Numbered from the stretch's first letter, positions 34,255-43,149 are shown. The stretch: 43,149 nt of DNA from Actinomycetes bacterium (GCA_014190095.1 BJFW01000001.1:76779-119927); one strand, 5' to 3'. A program made the numbers and translations. The notes: a model not told the origin generated them from the sequence alone.

Positions 34255-36039
34255 ATGGATCTCGCCAACATCCGCAATTTCTCAATCATTGCCCACATTG
34301 ACCATGGCAAGTCGACGCTGTCTGACCGCATTTTGGAGATCACCGGGGCGGTGCAGTCTCGCGACATGCGTGCGCAATATCTCGACAGCATGGACTTAGA
34401 GCGTGAACGCGGAATCACCATTAAGGCACAAAACGTTCGCGTGCCATGGAAAGACAATTGGTTGCACCTCATTGACACACCGGGTCACGTGGACTTTGGT
34501 TACGAAGTCAGTCGCTCGCTTGCTGCATGTGAAGGTGTGGTGTTGGTGGTGGATGCTGCGCAGGGCATTGAAGCGCAAACACTTGCTAACTGTTACCTAG
34601 CGCTTGAGAGCAATTTGGAAATTGTCGCTGTGCTGAACAAGATCGACTTGCCGGCGGCAGACCCTGATCGCTACGCAATGGAAATTGAAAAGGTGTTGGG
34701 TATTCCTGCCGAAGACATCTTGCGCATTTCTGCAAAAACTGGTGCAGGCGTTCCAGAACTATTGGACGCGGTTATTGAACGTATCCCTGCGCCAAAGGGC
34801 GACATCAATGCGCCGTTGCAAGCGCTCATTTTCGATTCGCAGTACGACACCTATCGCGGAGTGGTATCAAGTGTTCGCGTCATGAACGGTCGTATGAACA
34901 GCGGCAGCAAGTTGTTGTTCATGCAGACGAAGGCAACGCATGAAGTATTAGAGATTGGCGCACGCATGCCAGTTCCAACTCCCGTTGCCGAACTAGGGCC
35001 AGGCGAAGTGGGTTACCTCATTGCAGGAATAAAAGATGTTGGTGAAGCACGAAGCGGTGAAACAGTGACCATGTTTGCCGACCCTGCAGCCGAACCGCTT
35101 GATGGTTATCTCGATCCGAAGCCGATGGTGTTCTGCGGTCTGTTCCCAATTGACGGCGACGATTTTGAAAACCTGCGTGAGAGTTTGCAGCGCTTGAAGC
35201 TCAACGACGCATCAATTACCTACGAACCAGAATCTTCGGGCGCTCTCGGATTTGGTTTCCGATGTGGATTTCTTGGCTTGTTGCATATGGAAATCGTGAA
35301 AGAACGTTTGGAACGTGAGTTCAATCTTGCACTCATCGCTACTGCGCCTTCAGTGGAGTACATGGTGCGCAAGACAGATGGTCAAGTGCTGAAGGTGGAT
35401 AACCCTGCCGACTTGCCGCTCACGAACTACATCGCGTCAATTGAAGAACCATTTTTCCGAGTCAGCATCATCACGCCAAAGGAGTACACCGGGTCGCTCA
35501 TGGAGTTGTGTCAAGAGCGTCGTGGCGAACTCATCAAGTTGGAGTACCTGTCCCCAGAGCGAGTAGACATGCAGTATTCAATGCCACTTGCCGAAGTGGT
35601 GGTCGACTTCTTTGACCAATTGAAGAGCCGCTCACAGGGTTATGCCAGTTTGGACTACGAACTTGCCGGGTATCGCCCTAGCGATTTGGTGCGAGTGGAC
35701 ATTTTGCTGAATGCGTTGCCGGCAGATGCCTTTAGCACCATTGTCCACCGCGACAAGGCCTACAACTATGGCAACCGCATGTGTGGAAAGTTGCGCGAAC
35801 TCATCCCAAGGCAAATGTTTGATGTTCCAATTCAGGCCGCAATTGGTGGCCGCATCATTGCCCGCGAAACGGTGAAGGCAAAACGCAAGGACGTGCTTGC
35901 AAAGTGTTACGGCGGCGACATTTCGCGCAAACGCAAACTGCTCGAAAAACAAAAAGAGGGAAAGAAAAAGATGAAGTCAATTGGTCGCGTGGAAGTTCCC
36001 GGCGACGTATTCATCTCGGCTCTCAAACTTGATGACTGA
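34255..36039 (+). CDS. lepA: Elongation factor 4 (LepA)
   Basis: Ribosomal GTPase that acts on stalled or initiating ribosomes. The 594-residue protein has the G1 [10 protein letters not shown]2 [12 protein letters not shown]3 DTPGHVDF and G4 NKIDL motifs in the first 140 residues, the EF-G-like domains II, III and V, and the LepA-specific C-terminal domain ([64 protein letters not shown] region near 35850-35970). The length is normal. The end overlaps the MFS transporter start by 8 bases. Confidence 0.97.
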   Translation: MDLANIRNFSIIAHIDHGKSTLSDRILEITGAVQSRDMRAQYLDSMDLERERGITIKAQNVRVPWKDNWLHLIDTPGHVDFGYEVSRSLAACEGVVLVVDAAQGIEAQTLANCYLALESNLEIVAVLNKIDLPAADPDRYAMEIEKVLGIPAEDILRISAKTGAGVPELLDAVIERIPAPKGDINAPLQALIFDSQYDTYRGVVSSVRVMNGRMNSGSKLLFMQTKATHEVLEIGARMPVPTPVAELGPGEVGYLIAGIKDVGEARSGETVTMFADPAAEPLDGYLDPKPMVFCGLFPIDGDDFENLRESLQRLKLNDASITYEPESSGALGFGFRCGFLGLLHMEIVKERLEREFNLALIATAPSVEYMVRKTDGQVLKVDNPADLPLTNYIASIEEPFFRVSIITPKEYTGSLMELCQERRGELIKLEYLSPERVDMQYSMPLAEVVVDFFDQLKSRSQGYASLDYELAGYRPSDLVRVDILLNALPADAFSTIVHRDKAYNYGNRMCGKLRELIPRQMFDVPIQAAIGGRIIARETVKAKRKDVLAKCYGGDISRKRKLLEKQKEGKKKMKSIGRVEVPGDVFISALKLDD

Positions 36040-37258
36040 AGTAACTGAAGCAAAGCGCGGAGGAATGTTCCGCTCCTTGAGCAATCGCAATGCTCGTCTA
36101 TTTTTTGCAGGATTACTGTTCTCAAATATTGGTTCGTGGCTACAACTCACAGCCACATCGTTTCTGCTGTACCGATTAACAGGAAGCTCAGTTGACCTTG
36201 GAATAAATGCGGCACTGCAGTTTCTGCCAATGCTGCTACTCGGTGCATGGGCTGGGGCATTTGCCGACAGGTTTGATCGCCGTCGCACGACGATCATCAC
36301 TCAATCGTTATTAGCTCTGCAGGCAATCGTGTTAGGCGTCTGTGATGTTGCTGGTGTCATCAACGTTGAATTGGTGTTTGTCTTGACGGGTCTTCTAGGG
36401 ATCATTGGCGCTATTGATAATCCATCGCGCAGAGGTTTAGTTACCGAGCTTGTTCCGCCACATGAAATTGGTAATGCCATGTCGCTGAACACTGCGGTCA
36501 TGACCGGTTCACGAATTTTTGGTCCTGCACTTGCTGCAACGCTTGTTGGTCCTTTTGGCACGGGTTGGCTCTTCATCATCAACGGACTTTCATATGTGTT
36601 CATGCTGTACGGAGTAGTGGGATTACGAAAGTCGGAAATGTTCACTCCTGAACCTCGACCTGCGGGAGGCACGCCGGTACGTGACGGGATTCGCTTCGTT
36701 CGCACTCATCCGCGCCTGTATCCGTTGTTCATCGTTTTTTCTTTGGTCAGTACGTTTGCATTCAATTACGGCGTGTCGTTGCCAAAGCTTTCAGACACGC
36801 AATGGGGTAATGCCGAATACTTCGGGTGGGTATTAGCGGCAACCAGTATTGGAAGTTTGATCGGCGCATTGGCAACAGCCAGGTTGCATCTGACTACATA
36901 CACATGGGTTGCGGGTGCGGCATTGATGTTGGGTGTTGCCAATGTCGGTATGGCCATTGCCCCGAACGTGTGGGTTGCATATGTATGGGCAATACCTTTG
37001 GGCGCAGGTGGCGCTGCCATGATCGCGGGCGCAAACACGATCATCGCTCAAGAAGCTCCACCCGATATGCGAGGTCGCATGTTGGCATTGACGGCAGTTG
37101 CCTTTTTAGGGAGCACGCCAATTGGCGGGCCAATCACCGGCTGGGTTGCCGACTATGTGAGTGTCTCGTGGTCATTGGCCTATGGCGGAATTATTACTTT
37201 GGTGGCGGCCGTCTTCATGTTCGTGTGGATCTGGGTGAAAGATATAGAGCATGCCTAA
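36032..37258 (+). CDS. MFS exporter (EntS-like, MFS_3 family)
   Basis: The 408-residue product has about twelve membrane helices and the intracellular loop [11 protein letters not shown] between helices 2 and 3, with [26 protein letters not shown] following helix 4, as in the EntS-like branch of the major facilitator superfamily. The members export siderophores or drugs, or are uncharacterised; no biosynthetic genes nearby point to a substrate. The ATG at 36032 is chosen because it gives a short soluble N-terminus before the first helix and overlaps the lepA stop; the frame is open further upstream inside lepA. The end overlaps the photolyase start by 8 bases. Confidence 0.87.
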   Translation: MTEVTEAKRGGMFRSLSNRNARLFFAGLLFSNIGSWLQLTATSFLLYRLTGSSVDLGINAALQFLPMLLLGAWAGAFADRFDRRRTTIITQSLLALQAIVLGVCDVAGVINVELVFVLTGLLGIIGAIDNPSRRGLVTELVPPHEIGNAMSLNTAVMTGSRIFGPALAATLVGPFGTGWLFIINGLSYVFMLYGVVGLRKSEMFTPEPRPAGGTPVRDGIRFVRTHPRLYPLFIVFSLVSTFAFNYGVSLPKLSDTQWGNAEYFGWVLAATSIGSLIGALATARLHLTTYTWVAGAALMLGVANVGMAIAPNVWVAYVWAIPLGAGGAAMIAGANTIIAQEAPPDMRGRMLALTAVAFLGSTPIGGPITGWVADYVSVSWSLAYGGIITLVAAVFMFVWIWVKDIEHA

Positions 37259-38597
37259 ATCTGTGATGTGGTTCCGACGAGATCTGCGACTTGCTGACAA
37301 CGAAGCGCTGTGTGCTGCTGCGGCACTCGGGGAAGTTGTGCCATTGTTTGTGCTTGATCCTCGATTTCTTGAAACGTCTGGAGCGCCGCGACTCGCATTT
37401 TTGTTTCGCAATTTACGTGCGCTAAATGAGTCAATGGGTGGCGCACTTGTTGTGCGCACGGGAAACCCTGAGCAAGTAGTCGCGCAAGTATGCAGCGAGG
37501 CAAGAGCAGAGCGCGTGGTGTGTGCGAAGGATTTCGCACCGTACGGAATGCATCGTGACGAACAAGTTGCGACGTTGTTGGCAAAGAATGGCATCACCTT
37601 TCAACAAGTTGGTTCGCCGTACGCAGTTGAACCAGGCATCGTTCGCAAAGGCGATGGAACTCCGTACGCGGTGTTCACTCCATTTTCAAAGATTTGGATG
37701 CAACACGGATGGCCAGCGCCGTTTGCTAAACCTTCGGTTCAGTGGAGTGGTGCTCCTGATATTGCGAGTGAATCAATTCCGCAGGACCCACCTTGTGCTG
37801 CAAACTTGCCCGAAGCAGGAGAAGATGCGGCGTGGAAGGTGTGGGAAAACTTTCGAGACACGGCGCTCGATCTCTATAACGAAACACGTAATAATCCCGA
37901 TATCGCGGGAACAAGCAAACTTTCGCCGTATTTGCGCTTTGGTGTAATACATTCACGTTCGTTGCTCGCCGAATTAAACGAGACAAAAGCGCATGCAGTG
38001 TTTCGAAGCGAACTTGGGTGGCGAGAGTTCTATGCCGATGTGTTGTTCCATCAGCCGCGAACCCTTCGTGAAAACCTGCAGCGCAAGATGGATTCAATCG
38101 TGGTTGATACGGATGAACGCGCTCATCATCGGTTTGCACTGTGGTGTGAGGGCAAGACGGGCTACCCAATTGTCGATGCAGGAATGAAGCAACTACTTGC
38201 AACGGGGTGGATGCACAATCGCGTTCGCATGATCGTTGCCAGCTTCTTGGTGAAAGACCTGCATCTGCCGTGGCAGTGGGGCGCGAAGTACTTCATGAAG
38301 CATTTGGTGGATGGTGATATTGCCTCTAACCAACACGGTTGGCAATGGACTGCAGGAACGGGAACGGATGCATCGCCGTACTTCCGCATTTTCAACCCAA
38401 TCTCACAAGGCGAAAAGTTTGACCCCGACGGCACGTATGTGCGCACCTGGATTCCCGAACTTGCAGACACGCCAAATGACGTGGTGCACGCCCCTTGGCT
38501 TGCTGGTCTGTTGAACCCGTATCTCGAGCCCATCGTGGACCATGCGCAAGAGCGACAAGAATCGCTCATTCGCTATAAGCAGTTATCGGTATCCTGA
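37251..38597 (+). CDS. phrB: Deoxyribodipyrimidine photolyase (class I cryptochrome/photolyase)
   Basis: Repairs cyclobutane pyrimidine dimers using FAD and blue light. The 448-residue protein starts with SVMWFRRDLRLADNEAL, the antenna domain (about 1-130), then the FAD-binding helical domain with SKLSPYLRFG, ELGWREFYADVLFHQP, GYPIVDAGMKQLLATGWMHNRVRM, and WQWTAGTGTDASPYFRIFNP, all signatures of class I CPD photolyases. It overlaps the MFS gene by 8 bases and lies 13 bases before hrcA. It is distinct from the FeS photolyase at 24462, so this organism has at least two light-driven repair enzymes. Confidence 0.94.
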   Translation: MPKSVMWFRRDLRLADNEALCAAAALGEVVPLFVLDPRFLETSGAPRLAFLFRNLRALNESMGGALVVRTGNPEQVVAQVCSEARAERVVCAKDFAPYGMHRDEQVATLLAKNGITFQQVGSPYAVEPGIVRKGDGTPYAVFTPFSKIWMQHGWPAPFAKPSVQWSGAPDIASESIPQDPPCAANLPEAGEDAAWKVWENFRDTALDLYNETRNNPDIAGTSKLSPYLRFGVIHSRSLLAELNETKAHAVFRSELGWREFYADVLFHQPRTLRENLQRKMDSIVVDTDERAHHRFALWCEGKTGYPIVDAGMKQLLATGWMHNRVRMIVASFLVKDLHLPWQWGAKYFMKHLVDGDIASNQHGWQWTAGTGTDASPYFRIFNPISQGEKFDPDGTYVRTWIPELADTPNDVVHAPWLAGLLNPYLEPIVDHAQERQESLIRYKQLSVS

Positions 38598-38610
38598 GAG
38601 GGATCCCGAC

Positions 38611-39606
38611 ATGCTTGACGACCGCAAAACAGCCATTCTCCGCGCAGTAGTTGAGGAGTACATCGCCACGGCCCAACCCGTTGGTTCGTCCCATATTGCC
38701 GCATCAGATGGGGTGCAGGTTTCCTCGGCAACAGTTCGCAACGACATGGCATTCCTTGAACAAGAGGGTTACCTTGCTCAGCCGCACACTTCTGCAGGTC
38801 GAATTCCGACAGATAAGGGCTACCGATTTTTTGTTGATCATCTCACACCTAATGGGAAGCTTGGCGTTGCGGATCAAATGAAAGTTGGAGAATTTTTCGA
38901 CACTGCAACGGGTCGACTTGAAGAGACGTTGCAACGAACCAGCACACTGCTTGCCCAAATGACGAACTACGCAGCAGTTGTACTTGGCCCAAAGAAAGAA
39001 GTTGCCGTTGTTCGCTCGGTGCAACTGGTTGGCCTGTCGGCGCATTTGGCTACAGCGGTAGTGGTGTTGTCAAACGGTACGGTTGAAAGCGAACCAATCG
39101 AACTTGCAACCACCATTTCGGAAGATGAACTGCACCGCACCTCTGCACATCTCTCTCGATTGATGGTCGGTAAAGCGCTAGGTGACATTGCACACTTTGC
39201 AGCAACAGGCGATGTCGTTCTCGATACGTTGGCAAAGCAGGTGCTTGCAGCGATGAGCGGTCGACGAACAGATGAGTCGGTTTTCGTTGGCGGCGCGTCG
39301 GCAATGGCAGAGGCATTTGATGCTGTTGAAATCGTTCGATCGGTTCTGCACACCCTTGAGCAACAATTTGTGATGGTGTCGCTTGTGCGCGACATGTTGA
39401 ATCGAGGTTTGTCAGTGGCAATTGGCGCAGAGCACGGTGTCGAACCGCTAGCTGCATGTTCGGTTGTGCTTGCACCAGTAATTGCAGATGGCACAACGTT
39501 TGGAACCGTTGGCATTCTTGGGCCCACACGCATGAACTATCCGCAAGCCTTAGCAACTGTTGAAGTGGTGAGCGATCGACTCGGTCGCAGGCTTACGGAT
39601 AGCTGA
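38611..39606 (+). CDS. hrcA: Heat-inducible transcription repressor HrcA
   Basis: Represses groE and dnaK-type operons by binding CIRCE. The 331-residue product has the N-terminal winged helix (LDDRKTAILRAVVEEYIATAQPVGSS, VSSATVRNDMAFLEQEGYL, HTSAGRIPTDKGYR), a GAF-like middle domain and a C-terminal region with GTVGILGPTRMNYPQA. The ATG at 38611 has GAGAGGG 8 bases upstream; the open frame back into phrB is not used. I saw no CIRCE (TTAGCACTC and its inverse) before hrcA or dnaJ, so the gene does not seem to regulate itself here. Confidence 0.95.
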   Translation: MLDDRKTAILRAVVEEYIATAQPVGSSHIAASDGVQVSSATVRNDMAFLEQEGYLAQPHTSAGRIPTDKGYRFFVDHLTPNGKLGVADQMKVGEFFDTATGRLEETLQRTSTLLAQMTNYAAVVLGPKKEVAVVRSVQLVGLSAHLATAVVVLSNGTVESEPIELATTISEDELHRTSAHLSRLMVGKALGDIAHFAATGDVVLDTLAKQVLAAMSGRRTDESVFVGGASAMAEAFDAVEIVRSVLHTLEQQFVMVSLVRDMLNRGLSVAIGAEHGVEPLAACSVVLAPVIADGTTFGTVGILGPTRMNYPQALATVEVVSDRLGRRLTDS

Positions 39607-39614
39607 GACAAGCG

Positions 39615-40751
39615 ATGGCTGAAGATTTTTACGCGTTGCTTGGAGTGTCGCGTGGAGCGAGCCCAGATGAATTAAAGAAGGCGTACCGAAAACGTGCTCG
39701 CGAATTGCATCCAGATGCGAACCCAGGCAATTCAGAAGCTGAAGCGCAATTCAAACAAGTGTCACGTGCCTACGAAGTGTTATCGGACCCAGAAAAGAAA
39801 GCCCGTTACGACCAGTTTGGTGAAGCAGGAATTGGCGGTTCGGGTGGTGGCGGAGATCCATTTGGTGGCGCTGGTGGTTTCGGCGACATTTTCGAAGCAT
39901 TCTTTGGCGGGGGTTCACCTTTTGGCGGTGGCCAACGGGGACCAAGTGGCCCGCCGCGTGGACAAGATATTGAAACGGTTGCCGATATTGCCTTTGAAGA
40001 AGCGGTGTTTGGTTGCCAGACAACGGTGAAAGCTCGCACCGCAGTTCGCTGCGATGACTGCGCCGGTTCGGGCGCAAAGGCCGGAACTTCGCCAACAACT
40101 TGTAGTGAATGTAATGGTGCTGGACAAGTGCGACGAGTTCGTCAGAGCATGCTTGGTCAAATGGTCACTGCACAAGCGTGTCACCGCTGCAGTGGAACAG
40201 GTCAAAGTATTGCGTCACCATGCGCGCCATGCAAGGGTGAAGGGCGAATCATTACGGAAGTTTCGTATCCAATCGAAGTCCCTGCCGGTATCGATAGCGG
40301 TCAAACACTACGTCTCACAGGCAAGGGTGCTGTTGGGCAACGTGGGGGAAGTGCTGGCGATCTCTTCGTGCATATCAGGGTTGCCGAGCACGACATGTAT
40401 CAGCGAGACGAAGATGATTTGGTTGCAGACATTGAGGTGTCCATTGCGCAAGCAGCACTTGGCGCAACAATTCACTTGCCAACACTCGATGGCGACGAAG
40501 TGCTTGATGTTCCATCAGGAACACAGCACGGCCGAGAGTTCGTGTTGAAAGGTCGTGGTGTTCCTCGATTGTCGCAGGGGGGTCGCTCACGCGGACGTGG
40601 CGACTTACGCGCTCGAATCGTGGTTGCTGTTCCAACGAAACTCAGCGATGCCGAGCGCGAATTGTTGCGCAAATTCGCCGAGAGTCGCGGCGAACAAGTT
40701 GCTGCTCATGAAGGCGGACTGAAGTCGAAAATAAAGTCAGCATTTTCATGA
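39615..40751 (+). CDS. dnaJ: Chaperone protein DnaJ
   Basis: Co-chaperone that delivers substrates to DnaK and stimulates its ATPase. The 378-residue protein has the J domain (1-70, with HPD in ARELHPDANPG), a Gly/Phe-rich linker (about 73-115), four CxxCxGxG zinc motifs (CDDCAGSG, CSECNGAG, CHRCSGTG, CAPCKGEG), and the two C-terminal substrate-binding domains. The hrcA-dnaJ order is the DnaJ2 arrangement of Actinobacteria; a second dnaJ with dnaK and grpE is expected elsewhere. The ATG is 8 bases after hrcA, and the stop overlaps rsmE. Confidence 0.97.
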   Translation: MAEDFYALLGVSRGASPDELKKAYRKRARELHPDANPGNSEAEAQFKQVSRAYEVLSDPEKKARYDQFGEAGIGGSGGGGDPFGGAGGFGDIFEAFFGGGSPFGGGQRGPSGPPRGQDIETVADIAFEEAVFGCQTTVKARTAVRCDDCAGSGAKAGTSPTTCSECNGAGQVRRVRQSMLGQMVTAQACHRCSGTGQSIASPCAPCKGEGRIITEVSYPIEVPAGIDSGQTLRLTGKGAVGQRGGSAGDLFVHIRVAEHDMYQRDEDDLVADIEVSIAQAALGATIHLPTLDGDEVLDVPSGTQHGREFVLKGRGVPRLSQGGRSRGRGDLRARIVVAVPTKLSDAERELLRKFAESRGEQVAAHEGGLKSKIKSAFS

Positions 40752-41437
40752 TGGATTTGTTGCGCAAATCATCTGCGCATGTGTTCATTAACTCGCTTGC
40801 GTCTCCGGTCCTTGAACAAGATGACGCCCATCACTTGCTGAAGGTCCTACGCATTACGGAGCACGATGTGGTGTCGGTGTGCGATGGTCGTGGAAGTTGG
40901 ATTACTGCCAAGTTGGACAAACATGGCGAACTGCATCCGCTGAGCGAAGTGTTCACTTCTGCACCGCGCAAAAATTTGTTGTCGGTTGCGTTTGCGCCCG
41001 TGAAGGGCGAAAAGCCTGAGGTGATTGTGCAAAAACTCACCGAGCTCGGAATTGATCAGATCATTCCTCTCGCCCCAACACGTCGCTCTGTAGTGAAATG
41101 GGATGACGCACGCGCAGCAAAGAACGATGAGCGCCTGCGTAAAATTGCGCGTGAAGCAGCAATGCAAAGTCGCCGAACATGGCTTCCTTCAATTCACTCG
41201 ATAACTGCCTTGGCAGATGTATTAGCCATGCCAGGTTGCGCAATTGCCGAACCGGGCGGAGTTGAAATCTCGCGGGAACATCGCATTGTGGTCATTGGAC
41301 CAGAAGGCGGTTTTGCGCCTGACGAACTCACCACTCGGGTGCCAACAGTTTCGCTTGGGGAATCCATCTTGCGGGCAGAAACTGCTGCAATAGTGGCTGG
41401 TGCGCTCATGGTGAGGGCTGGCAGGGAGTCGCAATGA
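40748..41437 (+). CDS. rsmE: 16S rRNA m3U1498 methyltransferase RsmE
   Basis: SPOUT methyltransferase that modifies U1498 of 16S rRNA. The 229-residue product has an N-terminal PUA-like domain (HHLLKVLRITEHDVVSVCDGRG), the segment PVKGEKPEVIVQKLTELGIDQIIPL, and the knotted SAM-binding C-terminus with VVIGPEGGFAPDE and LGESILRAETAAIV, which are the RsmE signatures. ATGATGG at the start overlaps the dnaJ stop; a second ATG three bases on is also possible. It ends in an ATGA overlap with the bldD-like gene. Confidence 0.95.
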   Translation: MMDLLRKSSAHVFINSLASPVLEQDDAHHLLKVLRITEHDVVSVCDGRGSWITAKLDKHGELHPLSEVFTSAPRKNLLSVAFAPVKGEKPEVIVQKLTELGIDQIIPLAPTRRSVVKWDDARAAKNDERLRKIAREAAMQSRRTWLPSIHSITALADVLAMPGCAIAEPGGVEISREHRIVVIGPEGGFAPDELTTRVPTVSLGESILRAETAAIVAGALMVRAGRESQ

Positions 41438-41955
41438 GTACATCGGAAAACGAATCACTCGATGAACTCAGTTTTGCGCGCTTAGTTGGCGAACGGCTTC
41501 GCCAAATTCGTCAGCAAAAGAAGTTGTCGCTCAGCGAAGTGGAAAGCGCCACTAATCAAGAGTTCAAGGCTTCGGTCATGGGTGCATACGAGCGCGGAGA
41601 ACGAATGATTTCCGTTCCTCGCTTGGAGCGCCTCGCCAACTTTTATGGCGTAACGGTTGACCAGTTACTTCCACGGGACAAGCAGCGCGAGGGCGACACC
41701 CAAAGCCAAAGTGCTGCACCGACAAAGTTGCGCATCGATGTGGCGAAGCTTTCGTTGCGCGAAGGTAAAGAATTCAAGATGCTTGAACGCCTGTTGCGCA
41801 TGATTCAGGTACAACGCCAAGACTTCAATGGCAAGGTGATTACTGTTCGCGCACACGACACCAGAGCGATTGCGGTCATGCTGGATGTTGCGGTAGACGA
41901 CGTTGGCGCAAAACTTGCCGAACTTGATCTACTTTTTGTGCCGCCAACCGCGTAA
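41434..41955 (+). CDS. bldD: BldD-like transcriptional regulator with cyclic-di-GMP signature
   Basis: The 173-residue protein has an XRE-type helix-turn-helix (about 15-80) with the BldD-like end GAYERGERMISVPRLERLANFYGV and VDQLLP, a polar linker, and a C-terminal domain (about 98-173). The C-terminal domain carries R128-Q-D130, eight residues, then R139-A-H-D142, the RxD-x8-RxxD motif that binds tetrameric cyclic-di-GMP in Streptomyces BldD, within IQVQRQDFNGKVITVR. BldD represses developmental genes while cyclic-di-GMP is high. Here it lies in an hrcA-dnaJ-rsmE operon by ATGA overlap and 6 bases before hemW. The HTH part is a little divergent from Streptomyces. Confidence 0.88.
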   Translation: MSTSENESLDELSFARLVGERLRQIRQQKKLSLSEVESATNQEFKASVMGAYERGERMISVPRLERLANFYGVTVDQLLPRDKQREGDTQSQSAAPTKLRIDVAKLSLREGKEFKMLERLLRMIQVQRQDFNGKVITVRAHDTRAIAVMLDVAVDDVGAKLAELDLLFVPPTA

Positions 41956-41961
41956 TCATTG

Positions 41962-43059
41962 ATGAACCAAGCAGCCGGTCTCCACGGTGTGTATGTGCAC
42001 ATTCCGTTTTGTGCCAAACGTTGTGACTATTGCGCATTTGCCACATTTACCGACAGGCATCATTTGCAAGGCGAGTATGTGCAGGCATTGCGCAAGCACA
42101 TTCGATTGTTGGTTGCAGGGGGTATGCCTGCGGCGACCAGCGTGTTTGTTGGGGGAGGAACTCCAACCATGCTTCCAGCCGAAGAGTTGCTGAGTGTGCT
42201 TGCAGAAATTCCTTTGGCATTGCGCGCGGAAGTAACCGTTGAATGCAACCCCGATGACATCACACTCGAGATGATGCAGCAATACTTACGTGGAGGTGTG
42301 AATCGGGTGAGTGTTGGAGTTCAGTCAACGGTTGATCATGTGCTGAAGTCGCTTGGTCGTACGCATAATCCGGAAAACGTTCATCGTGCTGTCGCGCACA
42401 TTAAACAAGCAGGCTTTAAGACTTTTAATCTCGACATCATGTACGGGGCAGCAGGCGAAACCTTTGCCGATTGGAAGCAGACGGTGTCCGACGTAATCAC
42501 ACTTGACCCTCCGCACGTGTCGGCGTACGGGCTCACCATTGAAGCAAACACACCGCTTGCATCGCAGCCCGAACGTCACCCCGACGATGATGATCAAGCC
42601 GATAAGTACGAATGGGTAGACGATCACTTCGCCAAAGCAGGTTTATTCAATTACGAAATTTCTAATTGGGCAAAACCCGGTCATGAATGCACGCACAACT
42701 ATTTGTATTGGATGCAAGGCAACTACGACGGAATTGGTTGTGCTGCGCACGCGCATAAAGATGGTAAGCGCTGGTGGAACGTGCGCACTCCAGATCGTTA
42801 CATCGAAATGATTAACAACGGCGAAGAGCCAGTTTCGTCAAGCGAAGTGCTTGACGATGCAACGAAGTCACTCGAGGAATTACAACTGCTCATTCGCACT
42901 CGTGAAGGTGTGCCCACTTCGGCATTTTCCCCAGACGACCGCTCGCATCTTGAGGGCCTAATCGAATTGCATGACGACCGATATGTGTTGACTAGGGCAG
43001 GCCGATTAATGGCGAATGAAGTAAGTATTCGACTGCGTGGTGCGCAAACGAGCCAGTAG
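41962..43059 (+). CDS. hemW: Radical SAM protein HemW (heme chaperone, coproporphyrinogen oxidase-like)
   Basis: HemW binds heme and delivers it to target proteins; it is often wrongly named HemN. The 365-residue product has the radical SAM cluster motif with Cys17, Cys21 and Cys24 (HIPFCAKRCDYCAF), GGGTPTMLP, the segment VSVGVQSTVDHVLKSLGR, and the HNYLYW motif near residue 246, matching HNxxYW of HemW, together with the absence of the HemN-type fourth cysteine (CxC). The ATG at 41962 is preferred to TTG 41959. lepA-hemW-hrcA-dnaJ is a common actinobacterial set; here hemW has moved behind bldD. Confidence 0.93.
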   Translation: MNQAAGLHGVYVHIPFCAKRCDYCAFATFTDRHHLQGEYVQALRKHIRLLVAGGMPAATSVFVGGGTPTMLPAEELLSVLAEIPLALRAEVTVECNPDDITLEMMQQYLRGGVNRVSVGVQSTVDHVLKSLGRTHNPENVHRAVAHIKQAGFKTFNLDIMYGAAGETFADWKQTVSDVITLDPPHVSAYGLTIEANTPLASQPERHPDDDDQADKYEWVDDHFAKAGLFNYEISNWAKPGHECTHNYLYWMQGNYDGIGCAAHAHKDGKRWWNVRTPDRYIEMINNGEEPVSSSEVLDDATKSLEELQLLIRTREGVPTSAFSPDDRSHLEGLIELHDDRYVLTRAGRLMANEVSIRLRGAQTSQ

Positions 43060-43073
43060 TATGTGGGCAGTAA

Positions 43074-43147
43074 GGGCGCGTAGCTCAGTTGGTTAGAGCA
43101 CTACCTCGACATGGTAGGGGTCCCGGGTTCGAGTCCCGTCGCGCCCA
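43074..43147 (+). tRNA. tRNA-Val (anticodon GAC), CCA not encoded
   Basis: A complete cloverleaf of 74 bases: acceptor GGGCGCG (43074-43080) with CGCGCCC (43140-43146), D arm GCTC/GAGC with AGTTGGTTA, anticodon stem CTACC/GGTAG (43101-43105, 43113-43117) with loop TCGACAT and anticodon GAC at 43108-43110, variable loop GGGTC, T arm with TTCGAGT, and discriminator A at 43147. The overall sequence is very like E. coli tRNA-Val(GAC). Position 33 is C instead of the nearly universal T, and the outer T-stem pair is C-T. CCA is not in the DNA (CT follows), so it must be added. It lies 14 bases after hemW, at the window end. Confidence 0.93.
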
Positions 43148-43149
43148 CT

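Noticed and set aside
38581-38611. CIRCE operator before hrcA
   Set aside because: No TTAGCACTC inverted repeat was found in front of hrcA or dnaJ.

Overview
The window is a dense, almost purely chromosomal housekeeping segment of a high-order Actinobacterium with intermediate GC. The order yifB-dprA-xerC-whiG-type sigma-M23-like-rpsB-tsf-pyrH-frr-cdsA-dxr-rip1-ispG-proS-rimP-nusA-infB, followed further on by holA-rpsT-lepA-hrcA-dnaJ-rsmE-hemW, is the actinobacterial arrangement. An F420-type luciferase-like oxidoreductase, a homologue of the mycothiol-dependent nitroreductase Rv2466c, a BldD orthologue and a tRNA without an encoded CCA agree with this. Two different photolyases, moderate GC, very short intergenic gaps and the lack of any mobile element suggest a streamlined, sunlit-water lineage. 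Acidimicrobiia (Ilumatobacter/acIV-like) is my best guess, as inference only.

Layout. 1-1243: the 3' end of a threonine-synthase-like PLP enzyme, then clpP. 1249-1638: a small lipoprotein on the minus strand. 1724-6434: DNA uptake and recombination genes (yifB/comM, dprA, xerC), a WhiG/FliA-type sigma factor and a degenerate LytM-like secreted protein. 6531-14512: translation, nucleotide, lipid and isoprenoid genes (rpsB, tsf, pyrH, frr, cdsA, dxr, the site-2 protease, ispG). 14517-17332 (minus): proS-manA. 17513-22200: rimP-nusA-infB behind a promoter and an intrinsic terminator that look like an attenuator. 22228-23915: a mycothiol nitroreductase-like protein and an HDAC-fold deacetylase. 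23910-25958: a DUF2256 mini-protein of 45 residues, an uncharacterised CxxC protein, and a divergent FeS photolyase. 25955-29843 (minus): F420 oxidoreductase, IclR regulator, PAC2 protein, APH-type kinase. 29896-33853: thioredoxin-like protein, comEA, a reversed membrane gene, comEC, holA. 33837-34091 (minus): rpsT. 34255-43059: lepA, an MFS exporter, class I photolyase, hrcA, dnaJ, rsmE, bldD and hemW, then tRNA-Val(GAC) at the window edge.

No CRISPR array, prophage, insertion sequence or toxin-antitoxin pair was seen, and no gene-free stretch exceeds 300 bases (the longest are about 180 nt before rimP and 163 nt between rpsT and lepA). The points most worth following are: (i) the DUF2256 / unknown CxxC protein / FeS-photolyase module, whose two small genes are coupled by an ATGA overlap; (ii) a BldD orthologue that keeps the full cyclic-di-GMP signature, in the same window as a WhiG-type sigma factor; (iii) leader structures in front of rimP-nusA-infB and rpsB that suggest autoregulation. 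Nothing here is proven to be a new system; the first item is the best candidate for undescribed biology.
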